A stretch of DNA of 64,000 bases from an uncultured Paenibacillus sp. (GTDB taxonomy: Bacteria > Bacillota > Bacilli > Paenibacillales > Paenibacillaceae). Made by a program: the position numbers and the translations under genes. The stretch spans positions 1-64,000 of the forward strand of contig CALAWP010000066.1 of assembly GCA_937895345.1 (NCBI GenBank), given 5' to 3'. Within the stretch, counting starts at the first letter, position 1. Each line of letters opens with the position of its first letter. Positions 15,797-25,245 of this stretch are shown in pieces. Under the pieces are notes generated by a model, which made no database searches, was not told where the DNA came from, and worked only from the letters and a program-made list of their open reading frames with translations.

Positions 15797-18184
15797 TTAT
15801 TTCAGCGCCTTGCGTCTAATGATCGTGACCGAATGATTCGGAAAGGTATAATTCATCCGGTTGCCCTGAACGGTCTGCTCGAATGACCTCGGCACGATCC
15901 GCTCCGGATTTTCGAAGCTGTTCTCCTCGTCCAGCGCGTACCCCGACAGCTCGTGCACCTCAATGACGGCCGCCTCGTCCTGGACGTCCTCCCAGACGAT
16001 CTCGGCCGCCGCTTCCCGATCCTGTACGTTGACCGCCTTCACGATTATGTCTCCGGTCGACTCCTCAATGCTCGAAGACACGTACAGCGGCTGAATAACC
16101 GGCAGCCGGTCCTCCGTCTCGTTCACCGTCACTCCGTCGATGCGGGTTCGAATCTTTCTTCCCTCTATTTCCAGTTCCAGCTCGTACTCTCTTCCTTCCT
16201 CGACGGTAAACAAGCTTTGGGTCAAGCAGGAGCCTCTGCCGTTCACCGTGGAAACGACCGCAGCGTCCTGATTTTGCCAGCCGCCGATTTCCCATTTCAG
16301 GCCGTTCCGGTCATCCTTGTGGCCGAATTTGATGACAAAGCCTTTCGGTCCGCTCACCTTGACGGCTGTCATGCGCAGCGTATAATGGCCGCCGGCCGTT
16401 TCCGTCAGCGCATGAAACGGATGCGCTTGGCCGCGGTCCCGGTCTTCCGCCGTATCGGACGCCTCCGCGCTTTCGAAGTCGGTCGTTTCGCCTGTCGCGT
16501 GATCCATCAATCGAATATTCCGGAAGACGGCACGGCAGGAGTCGGCGCCAAGATAAATCCGACCGGCGATCGGAGGTTCGGCCGATTCGGCTTGCGGCGC
16601 CGGGAAGCCTTCGGCCTCAATCTTCAGCAGCCGGTCGCCCTGGTGATGCATAAACAGCTTTTGCACGTAATAGTTGGGCGTCCCGTAAACTTGATGATTG
16701 TTGAACCAGATCATATCCGGCTTCCAGTTCACATAGTCGGCGTTGCACAGCATCGGGGCGTAGCAAGCCAGGCCGACGGCATGCGCGTTGCGCTCCAGGC
16801 CCGTCATGAATGCCGCTTCCGCAAGCGCGTTGTAATAGGTGTTGCCCCAGGAGGCGTATTCGCCCAAAAACACCTTCGGCTCGTCTGCCTTGAACCCGTC
16901 GTAACGGTCGATATGGGCGAGAAGCCATTCCGGCGCCATATAATAATGCTCGTCCACATAATCCGATCCGTTGTCCCTCGCCGACTTCCATCCGCGCTCG
17001 TATTCGCCGCCGGCCGCGAACGGGCCGCTGGAATTAATAATATGAATATCGGGATATTTTGCTTTGATCGCCCGATGGAAATAGGCGTACCGTTCGAAGA
17101 ACGGCTCCCCGACTTCTTCATTGCCGATGCCGATATACTCCAGGCCGAACGGCTCGGGATGGCCCAGCTCCGCGCGCACGGCGCCCCACTTCGTTGCCGC
17201 GTCGCCCCGCGCGAATTCGATCAGGTCCAGGGCGTCGTCAATCCACGGCTGCAGCTCGTCCAGCGGCACGATGCGCTTGTGATGCGGATCGTAGCCCGCG
17301 GGCAGAATCGGAATCGGCTTCGCTCCGATGTCCTCGCAAAATTGAAAATATTCGTAATAGCCCAGCCCCAGCGTCTGGTTGTAGCCCCAATTGTTGCGCC
17401 TCGGCGGCCGCGTTTCGACCGGCCCGAGCGTGTTTTTCCACCGGTACATCGAGTTGCGGTCGTCGGCGTTCAGCGAGCCGTCATGAACCAGGCAGCCGCC
17501 GGGAAAGCGCATAAATTTCGGCTTCAGCTCCGCGATGATGTTTGCGATATCGGTCCGCAAGCCGTTGCTCCTCCCGCGATACGTATGGGCCGGAAACAGG
17601 GAAACCATATCAAGGCACAGCTTCCCGGCGCGCGCGGTCACGATCGTCAACCGGCCGCCGTAGTCCGTATCGCCGGCCGTTATCGTCGCTTCGTATTTGC
17701 GCCACTCGTCGGAAACGACCATAATTTCGGTTTGCCCATACAGGCGGCCGTCCTTGCTCTCAAGCGCAATGCGGATCGGATGGTCATGGCTCCCTTCCCT
17801 TCTTGCATATACGGAAAACCGGTACGATTCGCCCTCCCGTATCGGGATGCCCGTATTAAATCCGAGATTCATCAAGCCGACGCCGTCCCCCGGTTCGATA
17901 ATGTCCAGCACGGCATAATGGGGATTCCGCTCGTGAATCGGGTTGTCCTTCTCAATCGAGACATGAAGACGCCCGTTGCCGCGCTCGATCTTCTCCCACG
18001 CCGTAAGAGCGTGATAGTCGCCGCGATCAATCGGATCAAATTCAAACGAACGGTTCCGAACAAGCTCCGCATACAATCCGCCGTCGGCGGCATGATTCAA
18101 ATCCTCGAAAAAGATGCCGAACAGGTCGCCCAGCTCGGCGCCCTTCTGCCCGGCATATATGCTCAATGTCCCGGTTTCCTTCAT
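15797..18184 (-). CDS. abfA: Alpha-L-arabinofuranosidase, GH51
   Basis: Releases arabinofuranose from arabinan or arabinoxylan oligosaccharides. The 795-aa protein has an N-terminal carbohydrate-binding-like domain (about 50-200), then a TIM barrel with acid/base Glu356 (IGIGNEEVG) and nucleophile Glu442 (VFLGEYASWG). A long C-terminal region contains a lectin-like insertion before the closing beta domain. It has no signal peptide. The start is the ATG 8 nt after GGAGG; the earlier in-frame GTG touches that site. It is first of a two-gene unit with the GH43 below. A remarkable AT palindrome lies about 55 bp upstream. Confidence 0.92.
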   Translation of the reverse strand: MKETGTLSIYAGQKGAELGDLFGIFFEDLNHAADGGLYAELVRNRSFEFDPIDRGDYHALTAWEKIERGNGRLHVSIEKDNPIHERNPHYAVLDIIEPGDGVGLMNLGFNTGIPIREGESYRFSVYARREGSHDHPIRIALESKDGRLYGQTEIMVVSDEWRKYEATITAGDTDYGGRLTIVTARAGKLCLDMVSLFPAHTYRGRSNGLRTDIANIIAELKPKFMRFPGGCLVHDGSLNADDRNSMYRWKNTLGPVETRPPRRNNWGYNQTLGLGYYEYFQFCEDIGAKPIPILPAGYDPHHKRIVPLDELQPWIDDALDLIEFARGDAATKWGAVRAELGHPEPFGLEYIGIGNEEVGEPFFERYAYFHRAIKAKYPDIHIINSSGPFAAGGEYERGWKSARDNGSDYVDEHYYMAPEWLLAHIDRYDGFKADEPKVFLGEYASWGNTYYNALAEAAFMTGLERNAHAVGLACYAPMLCNADYVNWKPDMIWFNNHQVYGTPNYYVQKLFMHHQGDRLLKIEAEGFPAPQAESAEPPIAGRIYLGADSCRAVFRNIRLMDHATGETTDFESAEASDTAEDRDRGQAHPFHALTETAGGHYTLRMTAVKVSGPKGFVIKFGHKDDRNGLKWEIGGWQNQDAAVVSTVNGRGSCLTQSLFTVEEGREYELELEIEGRKIRTRIDGVTVNETEDRLPVIQPLYVSSSIEESTGDIIVKAVNVQDREAAAEIVWEDVQDEAAVIEVHELSGYALDEENSFENPERIVPRSFEQTVQGNRMNYTFPNHSVTIIRRKALK

Positions 18185-18237
18185 GAATGACACCTCCGAT
18201 AAAGTAGTCGTTGCCGTGAACTTCCAATCTTCATAGA

Positions 18238-18276
18238 ATTAATAAAATTATTAATTAAATTAATAATTTTATTAAT
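18238..18276. promoter_or_regulatory. Perfect 18-bp-arm AT-only palindrome (candidate operator) before GH51
   Basis: ATTAATAAAATTATTAAT at 18238-18255 is repeated as its exact reverse complement at 18259-18276, with a 3-bp spacer. All 39 bases are A or T in a GC-rich neighbourhood. It lies 54 bp upstream of the GH51 start codon, overlapping where the promoter should be. The size suggests binding by a dimer of dimers or a regulator with a long footprint. It is not a terminator for the upstream operon, which has its own hairpin at 18356-18402. Confidence 0.6.
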
Positions 18277-18355
18277 CTAATAACACTACTATAATCAACT
18301 TCCCGCCGATGCGCAATCCATTTTTCCGGGAAGTTGGCGGGGCTTGCTCTTGGAC

Positions 18356-18402
18356 GCAAAGAAACAGCCCCCGCCGATCGGTCCATCGGCGCGAGGCTGT
18401 TA
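18356..18402 (-). terminator. Intrinsic terminator after the importer operon
   Basis: Minus strand: AACAGCC...GGCTGTT with further pairing CGCCGAT/ATCGGCG inside, followed by TCTTT. It lies about 45 bp after the binding-protein stop and separates the importer from GH51. Confidence 0.75.
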
Positions 18403-18443
18403 TCATCCGTTTGTTGCCGCCGGCAGACTATGCCGCGCTGCGC

Positions 18444-20036
18444 TTATTGCTGTCTTTCTTTATAAATTTGGTTCGCTTCGTCCGTGACGGCTTGACCGCC
18501 CGAGCGCAGCCAATCTTCCTTGAACTTGTCGAAGTCGGCTTCCGTGTTGGCTTCGCCTGTTATCGCCTTAATAATAAACGTATCCTGCAGCGTCGTCAGG
18601 TTGGCCCAATATTGCGACTTCGTCTCCATGACGGCCGGTCCCAGCACATCAACCAGCGATTGGACGCCGGCGTTCAGAAGCTCTTTTTGCTCCAAATCTT
18701 CGGGGCGCGTCTTATGAATGTCGAACGCCGTCTCGATATGGCCGAGCGGATTGTAGAAATATCCGTATCCCAGCTTCACGGCTCCGACTTCTTCCTCCGT
18801 GCGCCGCCCGACGACGAAATCGCCTTCCATGTCGTAGGAGACGCCCTCTTGTCCCCAAGCCGTCAAGAAATACCCTTCCTTGTCGGTGGACACCCACTCC
18901 AAAATTTCATAAATTTTGAGGCGTTTCTTCTCGTCCTTTTCCAGCTGCTTGCCCAGCAGCACCGGAGCCTGGCGGGCTCCGTACGTAAAGGAGTTCATTT
19001 GGCCGGCCGGTCCGATGAGCGGCTTGCCCGGAATATAGTTGATGCCCACTTCGTCGGCCGGTTTGGCAATATAACCCGAGTTTTTGTTGAAGTTGCCCCA
19101 GCCCGCGTTGTCAATGACGCCGATTTTCTGGTTGACGAAAGCGGTATTCAGCTCGTTGTTGTCCGACGTAATGAACTCCGGATGGATAATGCCCTTCTTG
19201 TACCAGCTGTTCAGCAATGCAAGCGCCTGGCGCGTTTCTTCCGTAATGCCGCCCCATACGACCTGACCGGATGCGTCCAGCTTGAACTGGTAAGGCGAGA
19301 CGCCGTAAGCGGCGAATACCGACGTAAACATCTGGATCGGCAGCTTGCCCCTGGCGCTCATGCCGTACGTATCCTTCGCGCCGTTGCGGTCGGGATCTTC
19401 GTTTACGAACCTGGTCAGCACATCCTCGAACTCTTCCAGCGTCGTTGGAGGCGCTTCGTAGCCTACATTTTTGAGCCAGGCTTCGTTATAACCCGGCAGG
19501 AAACCGCTGAGCCCGTTCGGCCAAAGCTTTGGAATGCCCCAGTTTTGGCCTTTGTACAGACCGACGCCCCATGCGCCTTCGTCGATGGCGGCGATCGCCG
19601 CCGCAGCCTTCGGCATATGCTGCTCGATTTCCGCGCGGTCCAGGCTGGCGATAATGTTCTGATCCGCCCACAGCGCCATGTCCGTCTCGTTGGCGTCGAC
19701 CGGGAAAATGTCCGGAATGTCGCCGCCGGCGAGCAGCACGGAAAATTGCTCTCTCCACGTTCCGCGCTCAAGCTTCACGTTTTTGATTTTAACGTTAAAC
19801 TTTTTCTCGATTTCGGTTTGCACATAATTGCCGTCCGCTTCGGGCGCGTTAAAGTTGTTGGCCCACACGATTTCGATCGGCGCCTCGTTCTCCCCCTGCG
19901 TTGCGGCGCCCGGCGAGCTCGTCGGCGAGCTGGATGCGCCCCCTTTGCCGCTGCCGCTGCTGCAAGCCGACATGATGAGCGATGCGCATAACATCAGCGC
20001 CAGCAGTCCTGTCCATTTCTTGGCTGACTGTTTCAT
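18444..20036 (-). CDS. lplA: Lipoprotein sugar-binding protein (LplA-type, ABC family CUT1)
   Basis: Extracellular lipid-anchored receptor of an oligosaccharide importer, 530 aa, the large size typical of LplA/YtcQ-type receptors. The signal peptide ends with the lipobox LIMSAC, then a Gly/Ser/Pro linker. Conserved segments include WADQNIIASLD, DPDRNGAKDTYGM and a C-terminal FKEDWLRSGGQ. The start is the ATG after GGGAGG; an in-frame ATG ten codons earlier lacks a site. It is the last gene of permease-permease-receptor. The cargo is inferred from the hydrolases around it. Confidence 0.9.
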   Translation of the reverse strand: MKQSAKKWTGLLALMLCASLIMSACSSGSGKGGASSSPTSSPGAATQGENEAPIEIVWANNFNAPEADGNYVQTEIEKKFNVKIKNVKLERGTWREQFSVLLAGGDIPDIFPVDANETDMALWADQNIIASLDRAEIEQHMPKAAAAIAAIDEGAWGVGLYKGQNWGIPKLWPNGLSGFLPGYNEAWLKNVGYEAPPTTLEEFEDVLTRFVNEDPDRNGAKDTYGMSARGKLPIQMFTSVFAAYGVSPYQFKLDASGQVVWGGITEETRQALALLNSWYKKGIIHPEFITSDNNELNTAFVNQKIGVIDNAGWGNFNKNSGYIAKPADEVGINYIPGKPLIGPAGQMNSFTYGARQAPVLLGKQLEKDEKKRLKIYEILEWVSTDKEGYFLTAWGQEGVSYDMEGDFVVGRRTEEEVGAVKLGYGYFYNPLGHIETAFDIHKTRPEDLEQKELLNAGVQSLVDVLGPAVMETKSQYWANLTTLQDTFIIKAITGEANTEADFDKFKEDWLRSGGQAVTDEANQIYKERQQ

Positions 20037-20148
20037 TGTTTTTCCTCCCTTTTTGTGTATCGCCAAATCTATTTATTTAAGCAACCCGCTTGGGGCGGAT
20101 TGGTTAAACCGCATGCCCGGCCATTAGGCCTTACCCGCCTTAACAACC

Positions 20149-21012
20149 TTAACCCTTCAACGACCCGATCATAACCCCTTTGACAAAATACCGCTGGAAG
20201 AACGGGTACAGCAGCAAAATCGGCAGCGCCGTAAATATAATGATGGCCGCCTTCACCGTTTCCGGCGTCTCCTCGATGGACGGCACCGGCAGCATCGGAT
20301 CGCCCATGTTGGCGATGACCAGCCGGCGCAGAAACAGTTGCAGCACGATCTTCGACTGGTCCTGCATGTACAGCATCGCGTCGAACCAGGCGTTCCAATG
20401 GCCGACCGCGCTCCACAGCGCCAGCGTCGCCAGCACCGGCTTAGAGAGCGGAACGACGATCGTGAACAGAATGCGGAACTCGTTCGCTCCGTCCATCTTG
20501 GCCGAGTCTTCCAGTTCCTCCGGAATGCTCATAAAAAAGTTGCGCAAGACGATGAGCGAGAACGTGCTGACCAGTCCCGGGATGACATACACCCACAAGG
20601 AATTGATCAAGCCCAGCCCCTTGATCAGCATATAAGTCGGAATCAGCCCCCCGCCAAAAAACATCGTGATGACGATGACCGTCATGAACACGTTCCGGTG
20701 CGGCAAATATTTTTTGGACAGCGGATAAGCGCCGATCGCCAGGAAGACCAAGGTCAGCACCGTGCCGACGACGGTGCGGAATACCGTATTGCCCATCGTC
20801 CTCCATACCGTTTCCGACGACAGCACCCGTTCCCAGGCAACGAACGTTACATCCTTCGGATAAAAATGAAAGCCTTGGCGCAACGCTTCCGCCGGCGTGC
20901 TGAGCGAGATGGAGGCGACGTGCAGAAACGGATACAGCATCGTCACCGATAAAGCCGATATAAACAGGATCAGCACAACCTGAAACGCTTTTTCACCTCT
21001 TGTTAAACGCAC
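20149..21012 (-). CDS. lplC: Sugar ABC transporter permease (LplC/YtcP-type)
   Basis: Six-helix inner-membrane subunit, 287 aa. The EAA loop appears as EELEDSAKMDGANEFRILF. PTYMLIKGLGLINSLWVYV and the C-terminal FQRYFVKGVMIGSLKG are characteristic of this group. The start is a GTG with AAGGA about 6 nt upstream; upstream in-frame codons are arginine-rich and not family-like. It lies 31 bp after lplB. No dedicated ATPase is nearby, so a shared MsmX-type ATPase probably powers the importer. Confidence 0.9.
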   Translation of the reverse strand: MRLTRGEKAFQVVLILFISALSVTMLYPFLHVASISLSTPAEALRQGFHFYPKDVTFVAWERVLSSETVWRTMGNTVFRTVVGTVLTLVFLAIGAYPLSKKYLPHRNVFMTVIVITMFFGGGLIPTYMLIKGLGLINSLWVYVIPGLVSTFSLIVLRNFFMSIPEELEDSAKMDGANEFRILFTIVVPLSKPVLATLALWSAVGHWNAWFDAMLYMQDQSKIVLQLFLRRLVIANMGDPMLPVPSIEETPETVKAAIIIFTALPILLLYPFFQRYFVKGVMIGSLKG

Positions 21013-21043
21013 AACGATCCTTCCTCTCCGCTGCGGCCGGCAT

Positions 21044-22000
21044 CTAGTAGATGCCCTCCTGGCCCATTTTCTTAATGATGTAATTGGCGAACAATACAAG
21101 CATGAGTCCGACCACGTTTTTGAACAAGCCGACGGCGGTCGTCAGGCTGAACTGAAAGTTTTGCAAGCCGATCCGGTAGACATACGTATCGATGACGTCC
21201 GCGACGGAATAAACCGCCGGCGAATAAAGCGTCAAGATTTGGTCGAAGCCTGCGTCCAGCACGCCGCCGACGCGCAGGATAAGCAGAATCGAAATGACCG
21301 GCATTATCGTCGGAATCGTAATATGAATCGTTTGCTTCCACCGGTTCGCTCCGTCGATCACCGCCGCCTCATACATCTGCTGGTCGATGCCGGCCAGAGC
21401 GGCCAAATAGATGATTGTCCCCCAGCCGACTTCCTTCCAAATGCCGGACAACACCAGCGTAAACCGGAAATACGTTTCGCTGCCCAGAAAATAAATCGGG
21501 TCGATGCCAATCAGATTAAGCACATGATTGACGACGCCGGTCGTCGGCGACAAAATCGTAACAAGAATGCCCCCGATGACGATCCAGGACAAAAAGTGCG
21601 GCAAATAAGAGATCGTTTGCGCCACTTTCTTGAAGATCGAAACGCGGATTTCGTTAAAGAGCAGCGCCAGAATGATCGGGGCCGGAAATCCGAATATAAT
21701 ATGGTAGAAGCTGATGACGATCGTATTTTTCAGGATGTTCAGAAAGTCCGGCGAGGACGTAAACAAGTAGACAAAATGCTTCATCCCCACCCATGGGCTG
21801 CCCCAGATGCCTTCGGCAAAATTGTAATCCTTGAACGCCAGCTGAATGCCGTACATCGGGCCGTAGGCGAATATGACGTACCAGGCCATGACCGGCAGCA
21901 GCATGAGCAGCAGCCATTTATGTTTCTTATATAACCGGAGATTTTCCCTCCATCTCGACGTTTTGGGAGGCTTGGCTCCAACCGCGCTAGCCGCTTCCAT
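21044..22000 (-). CDS. lplB: Sugar ABC transporter permease (LplB-type)
   Basis: 318 aa, six helices, with the EAA loop DQQMYEAAVIDGANRWKQTI. GPMYGIQLAFKDYNF near the N-terminus and the ending NYIIKKMGQEGIY are hallmarks of the LplB/YteP group. It pairs with the LplC-type permease downstream. The ATG nine codons into the open frame is chosen because AAGGGG lies about 9 nt upstream. It is the first gene of the importer operon and is separated from the AraC sensor gene by a terminator. Confidence 0.9.
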   Translation of the reverse strand: MEAASAVGAKPPKTSRWRENLRLYKKHKWLLLMLLPVMAWYVIFAYGPMYGIQLAFKDYNFAEGIWGSPWVGMKHFVYLFTSSPDFLNILKNTIVISFYHIIFGFPAPIILALLFNEIRVSIFKKVAQTISYLPHFLSWIVIGGILVTILSPTTGVVNHVLNLIGIDPIYFLGSETYFRFTLVLSGIWKEVGWGTIIYLAALAGIDQQMYEAAVIDGANRWKQTIHITIPTIMPVISILLILRVGGVLDAGFDQILTLYSPAVYSVADVIDTYVYRIGLQNFQFSLTTAVGLFKNVVGLMLVLFANYIIKKMGQEGIY

Positions 22001-22161
22001 GCATGTATTCCCCTTCCTTCGCAATTGTGCAGGACGCTTGTTGTGTCACCGCTTTCATAGCTTTAGAATAGGGAGCTTGCGGCCGTTTTCCAACTGCAGA
22101 TTTATTCAAAACGGTATACATTTATTAAATATTAAAACTTTGCAATCGGTCCAAAAATAAC

Positions 22162-22190
22162 GCCGGCGTCTGTTCTAGCCAGACGCCGGC
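22162..22190 (-). terminator. Intrinsic terminator after the AraC sensor gene
   Basis: An 11-bp perfect stem GCCGGCGTCTG/CAGACGCCGGC with a 7-nt loop, followed on the minus strand by TTATTTTTGG. It isolates the sensor-regulator from the importer operon. Confidence 0.88.
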
Positions 22191-22232
22191 TGTCGGCAAA
22201 ATTATGGAGCGGACAAGTTCTTCCTTCGGCCG

Positions 22233-24446
22233 TTATTCGATCGCCAGGCTGCCGGCCTCCCGCGAATTGCGGTACTGAATCGGCGTGACTCCGTAACGGG
22301 ACTTGAACTTGTTATGGAAGTATTGCGGGTTGCGGTAGCCGACCATGGCCGATATTTCCGAAACGGACAGCCGCTTGTTCTCCGTGAGCAGCTGCGCGGC
22401 CTTCTCCAGCCGAATTCTCGTGACATACTCCGTAAACGATTCGTTCATGACCGTTCCGAACAAGGTGGAAATATAGGAAGGCGCGAGCGAAGCCACCTCG
22501 GAAAGTCGGTTCAGCGACAAATCTTCGTGCATGTTGTTGTCGATAAACGCTTTGAGCTTGCGGATCATTTCCGTATGGGCGTGATTCCCGGTTTCCTGCA
22601 CATGGGCGGTAATCCGCGCCGACAGCGCCCGGATCGACTCGAGCGTCGCCGCCAGCGTCTCTTTTTTCAGCTCGTCGAACAGGCTTGAAGCCGGAACCAT
22701 CTGCTGCAAATCCAGATCGATCACGACTTGATACAGGATGGTCGCAAGCTGCAGAAGCCCCAGCTCGACGGTTTCCAACTGCACGTTTCCTTCTTCCATC
22801 TCCTTCTGGAAATCGTCGATGAATCGGTTGACCGCCACTTCGTTGCCGGCCTTCAGCGCATTTTTGTATACGTCGAAAGAAAAGAGCTGCGGCTTCATCG
22901 GAAACGCCGAAACTTGCGAATGCAGCACGACCGCCTCGGCCCCGTACAAAAACCGGTAGCGGTAGGCATGAACCGCGCACTGATAGGAGAAAGGGATTTC
23001 CTCCGGCGTCTGCACGAGCGAACCGAAGGCGGCGCCGAAGACCGGCCCTGCGCCCTTGGTTTTGCGCAAATCGTCCAGCAGCGAACGCTCCAGCTCCTCC
23101 CGCGCCGCCTGCGGCTCTCCATGGTACAATACCGCCGCTTCCTGCGCGTTGATGCTGATGATTCGGTAATGCCGGTAAGCGGCGTGCTGATCGTACAGAT
23201 CGGCAAACTGTTCGCAGCTTCCCTTCAGCAAGCGGATATAACCGACGATGTACAGCCTGCCTGCCGGCACGAGATCGTCGTGATCCAATCCGTTTCCGGC
23301 GCCGAGCACAAAATTTTTCAGCTCGTGCGCTTTGGCGATCGTCTCCAGCGTTTCGACCTTGCTTTCCAGAGCGTTCAAGGCGGTGCCGATAATCGCATAT
23401 TCGTTTTTGAGCTGATGGGAGGCGCCCGTATTGTAAAAGCCGCGAATGTTCGACACCAGCTTTTTCATCGGAATGTATACCTGTCTGGACATCAAATAGG
23501 AAATGAGCAAGCCGATAAACAATACGAGCAAGCAGCTGAAAAATATTTCGCCTTTCAATTGATCCGAGGAGGAAACGAACGAATTGACGGGACGGATCAA
23601 AATATAATGCCACCCGTTGGAGGACGATTCGTCCATATAAGACAACACGTATTTATCGCGGTTGTTGAACTCGAAATGGCGATGGCCGCGTTCCGTCTGC
23701 ATCCATCTTTCTGCGACTGCGGCATGCGCGTCGTCCTTCGCGCCCGTCTGCATGACGGCTTTGCCCGCTTCGTCGAAAACAAACAAACGATCGCTTGGCG
23801 AGCTCATCATGCTGGACGCCATTCGGCTAATATGCCTCATGTCGACATCCAAATAAAGCGTCCCGGCCGAGTGCTCCGGGGAAGAACCGTACGGCAGCGG
23901 AATCGCGTAAGTCAGCACCTCCAAGCTTTGGGTTCCTTCCGTGACCGTCCGGTGCGCCCACCGGTTAAAAACCGCCGACTCCTTCAAGTACTCCGCATCG
24001 GGAGAATTGTCCCGGCTCATATAAAACATGCTGCTGTTGACCACGTAATTCTCGTTTTTGAAGTGCGCCGTAATTTTGTAAACGCCTTCATTTCCGGCTT
24101 TGAACAATTCGAGCTCCGAGCTCAAAGCCAGGATGCGGCTGGCATTCCCTTCCCAGCTGCTGTGCAGCAAAGCGCTCAGCAGCGATTGACCGTCCGGCGA
24201 CATCGTGGACAAAGCCAGGTTGCGCAAGCTGTTCTCATAACGCTTCAACATCGTCGTTTCGATAAAGTCGCTCGATGCCTGGAGCCGCAGCCCGTTTTCC
24301 CTGGCGATTTCCTCCGTCATCAGCTTGTTGGCCTGCACATACAAATAGCCTCCGACCAAGCCGACCAGCACAACGGCCAATAAGGTGAAGGAAAGGATCA
24401 GGTGAGTAAATAACGTCCCTCCGTTTCTCTGTAATCCGATTCTCAT
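22233..24446 (-). CDS. Membrane-bound AraC regulator with extracellular sensor
   Basis: 737 aa. A first transmembrane helix (residues ~13-35) and a second (~295-318, FFSCLLVLFIGLLISYL) flank an extracellular domain of about 260 residues, probably Cache-like. A HAMP-like linker, a long cytoplasmic domain and a C-terminal AraC double helix-turn-helix follow (LSLNRLSEVASLAPSYISTL; VSEISAMVGYRNPQYFHNKF). Such one-protein sensor-regulators sit next to LplABC importers in paenibacilli and activate them on extracellular oligosaccharide. No Shine-Dalgarno of normal type is seen: a run of nine Gs lies 7 nt before the ATG. Confidence 0.9.
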   Translation of the reverse strand: MRIGLQRNGGTLFTHLILSFTLLAVVLVGLVGGYLYVQANKLMTEEIARENGLRLQASSDFIETTMLKRYENSLRNLALSTMSPDGQSLLSALLHSSWEGNASRILALSSELELFKAGNEGVYKITAHFKNENYVVNSSMFYMSRDNSPDAEYLKESAVFNRWAHRTVTEGTQSLEVLTYAIPLPYGSSPEHSAGTLYLDVDMRHISRMASSMMSSPSDRLFVFDEAGKAVMQTGAKDDAHAAVAERWMQTERGHRHFEFNNRDKYVLSYMDESSSNGWHYILIRPVNSFVSSSDQLKGEIFFSCLLVLFIGLLISYLMSRQVYIPMKKLVSNIRGFYNTGASHQLKNEYAIIGTALNALESKVETLETIAKAHELKNFVLGAGNGLDHDDLVPAGRLYIVGYIRLLKGSCEQFADLYDQHAAYRHYRIISINAQEAAVLYHGEPQAAREELERSLLDDLRKTKGAGPVFGAAFGSLVQTPEEIPFSYQCAVHAYRYRFLYGAEAVVLHSQVSAFPMKPQLFSFDVYKNALKAGNEVAVNRFIDDFQKEMEEGNVQLETVELGLLQLATILYQVVIDLDLQQMVPASSLFDELKKETLAATLESIRALSARITAHVQETGNHAHTEMIRKLKAFIDNNMHEDLSLNRLSEVASLAPSYISTLFGTVMNESFTEYVTRIRLEKAAQLLTENKRLSVSEISAMVGYRNPQYFHNKFKSRYGVTPIQYRNSREAGSLAIE

Positions 24447-24595
24447 GGTTAGCCCCCCCCCATTTTCTGTTCAATCGGTCGCATCCGAAGGATTTATACT
24501 CTAAGCATACAAAATTGTACGCGCTTTCACTATTATAAAATTTTCACATTAATAATATCGCAATGCCCGGAGCCCGCTTGGGACCGCGAACGCTT

Positions 24596-24672
24596 TCCGC
24601 CATTTCCACCATTTCCGCTATTCCGCCATTTCCGCCATTTCCGCTATTCCGCCACTTCCGCCATTTCCGCCA
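24596..24672. repeat. 9-bp microsatellite (TTCCGCCAT / TTCCGCTAT)
   Basis: About eight tandem 9-bp units built from TTCCGCCAT and TTCCGCTAT variants. Both strands are open through the array as a consequence of the unit size. Confidence 0.85.
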
Positions 24673-24695
24673 TTCGCTCGTTAAATCTCGTCCCT

Positions 24696-24937
24696 CCGCA
24701 GCTTTAACGAACCTGACAATCACTAAGAGCGCCAATATTACAATTTTGAAAATGTAACGAACCCAGTCGGCGCTATTACCCTATTTTGGCCTTCATTCAG
24801 TCATTTTAGGGCAAATAAGCCCGATGGTGTTCGTTAGAATCCGAGGTTCCTTGTTTTGAGGCGAATAAGCTCGCTCAGATTCGTTGCATTCTTCGCCGCA
24901 GCTTTAACGAACCTGACGATCGCTAAGAGCGCCAATA
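24696..24937. repeat. 42-bp direct repeat, two copies 200 bp apart
   Basis: Copies at 24696-24737 and 24896-24937 begin CCGCAGCTTTAACGAACCTG and end CTAAGAGCGCCAATA, differing at two positions. The offset is exactly 200 bp. Confidence 0.9.
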
Positions 24938-25245
24938 AAAATAAGCTGCCCCAAGACCTTGCCGGCCTTCGGAACAGCTTCCATCCTCACGGTGCTTATC
25001 GAAATAACTGCCGCTCTAACCTTCCGCTTCAAGCCGTCCCAAGCGCAGCGCTCAGTCCTCCACGCTAAACGTTACATTTCTTGCGAACCCGTTTACTTGT
25101 GCCGGCATACATAGTCATCCTTTCGATCGGAGCCAACCCGCAACGCGCGGCGGCTGCGTGTATTGTCACCCCCATTGTGGTTCATTCGGACGCTTATGCG
25201 CCATTGCAATTTTTTATGATTCGTTGCACAATCGTTTGTTGCGGC

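Larger units (their letters stand above)
24447..25245. other. 800-bp gene-free region rich in short repeats
   Basis: Between the sensor gene and the GH4 stop there is the sensor promoter region (24450-24560, AT-rich), a 9-bp microsatellite, and a 42-bp direct repeat whose two copies are exactly 200 bp apart, with further motifs containing TTCGTT or AACGAA between them. No open frame has a family resemblance or a ribosome binding site. The sequence from 24960 to 25240 shows nothing I recognise. Confidence 0.6.

Noticed and set aside
15953..18190. 745-codon rightward open frame
   Set aside because: Antisense shadow of GH51; no family resemblance or ribosome binding site.
22080..22130. Catabolite-repression (cre) site before lplB
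   Set aside because: TGTATACCGTTTTG matches only part of the consensus; too weak to call.
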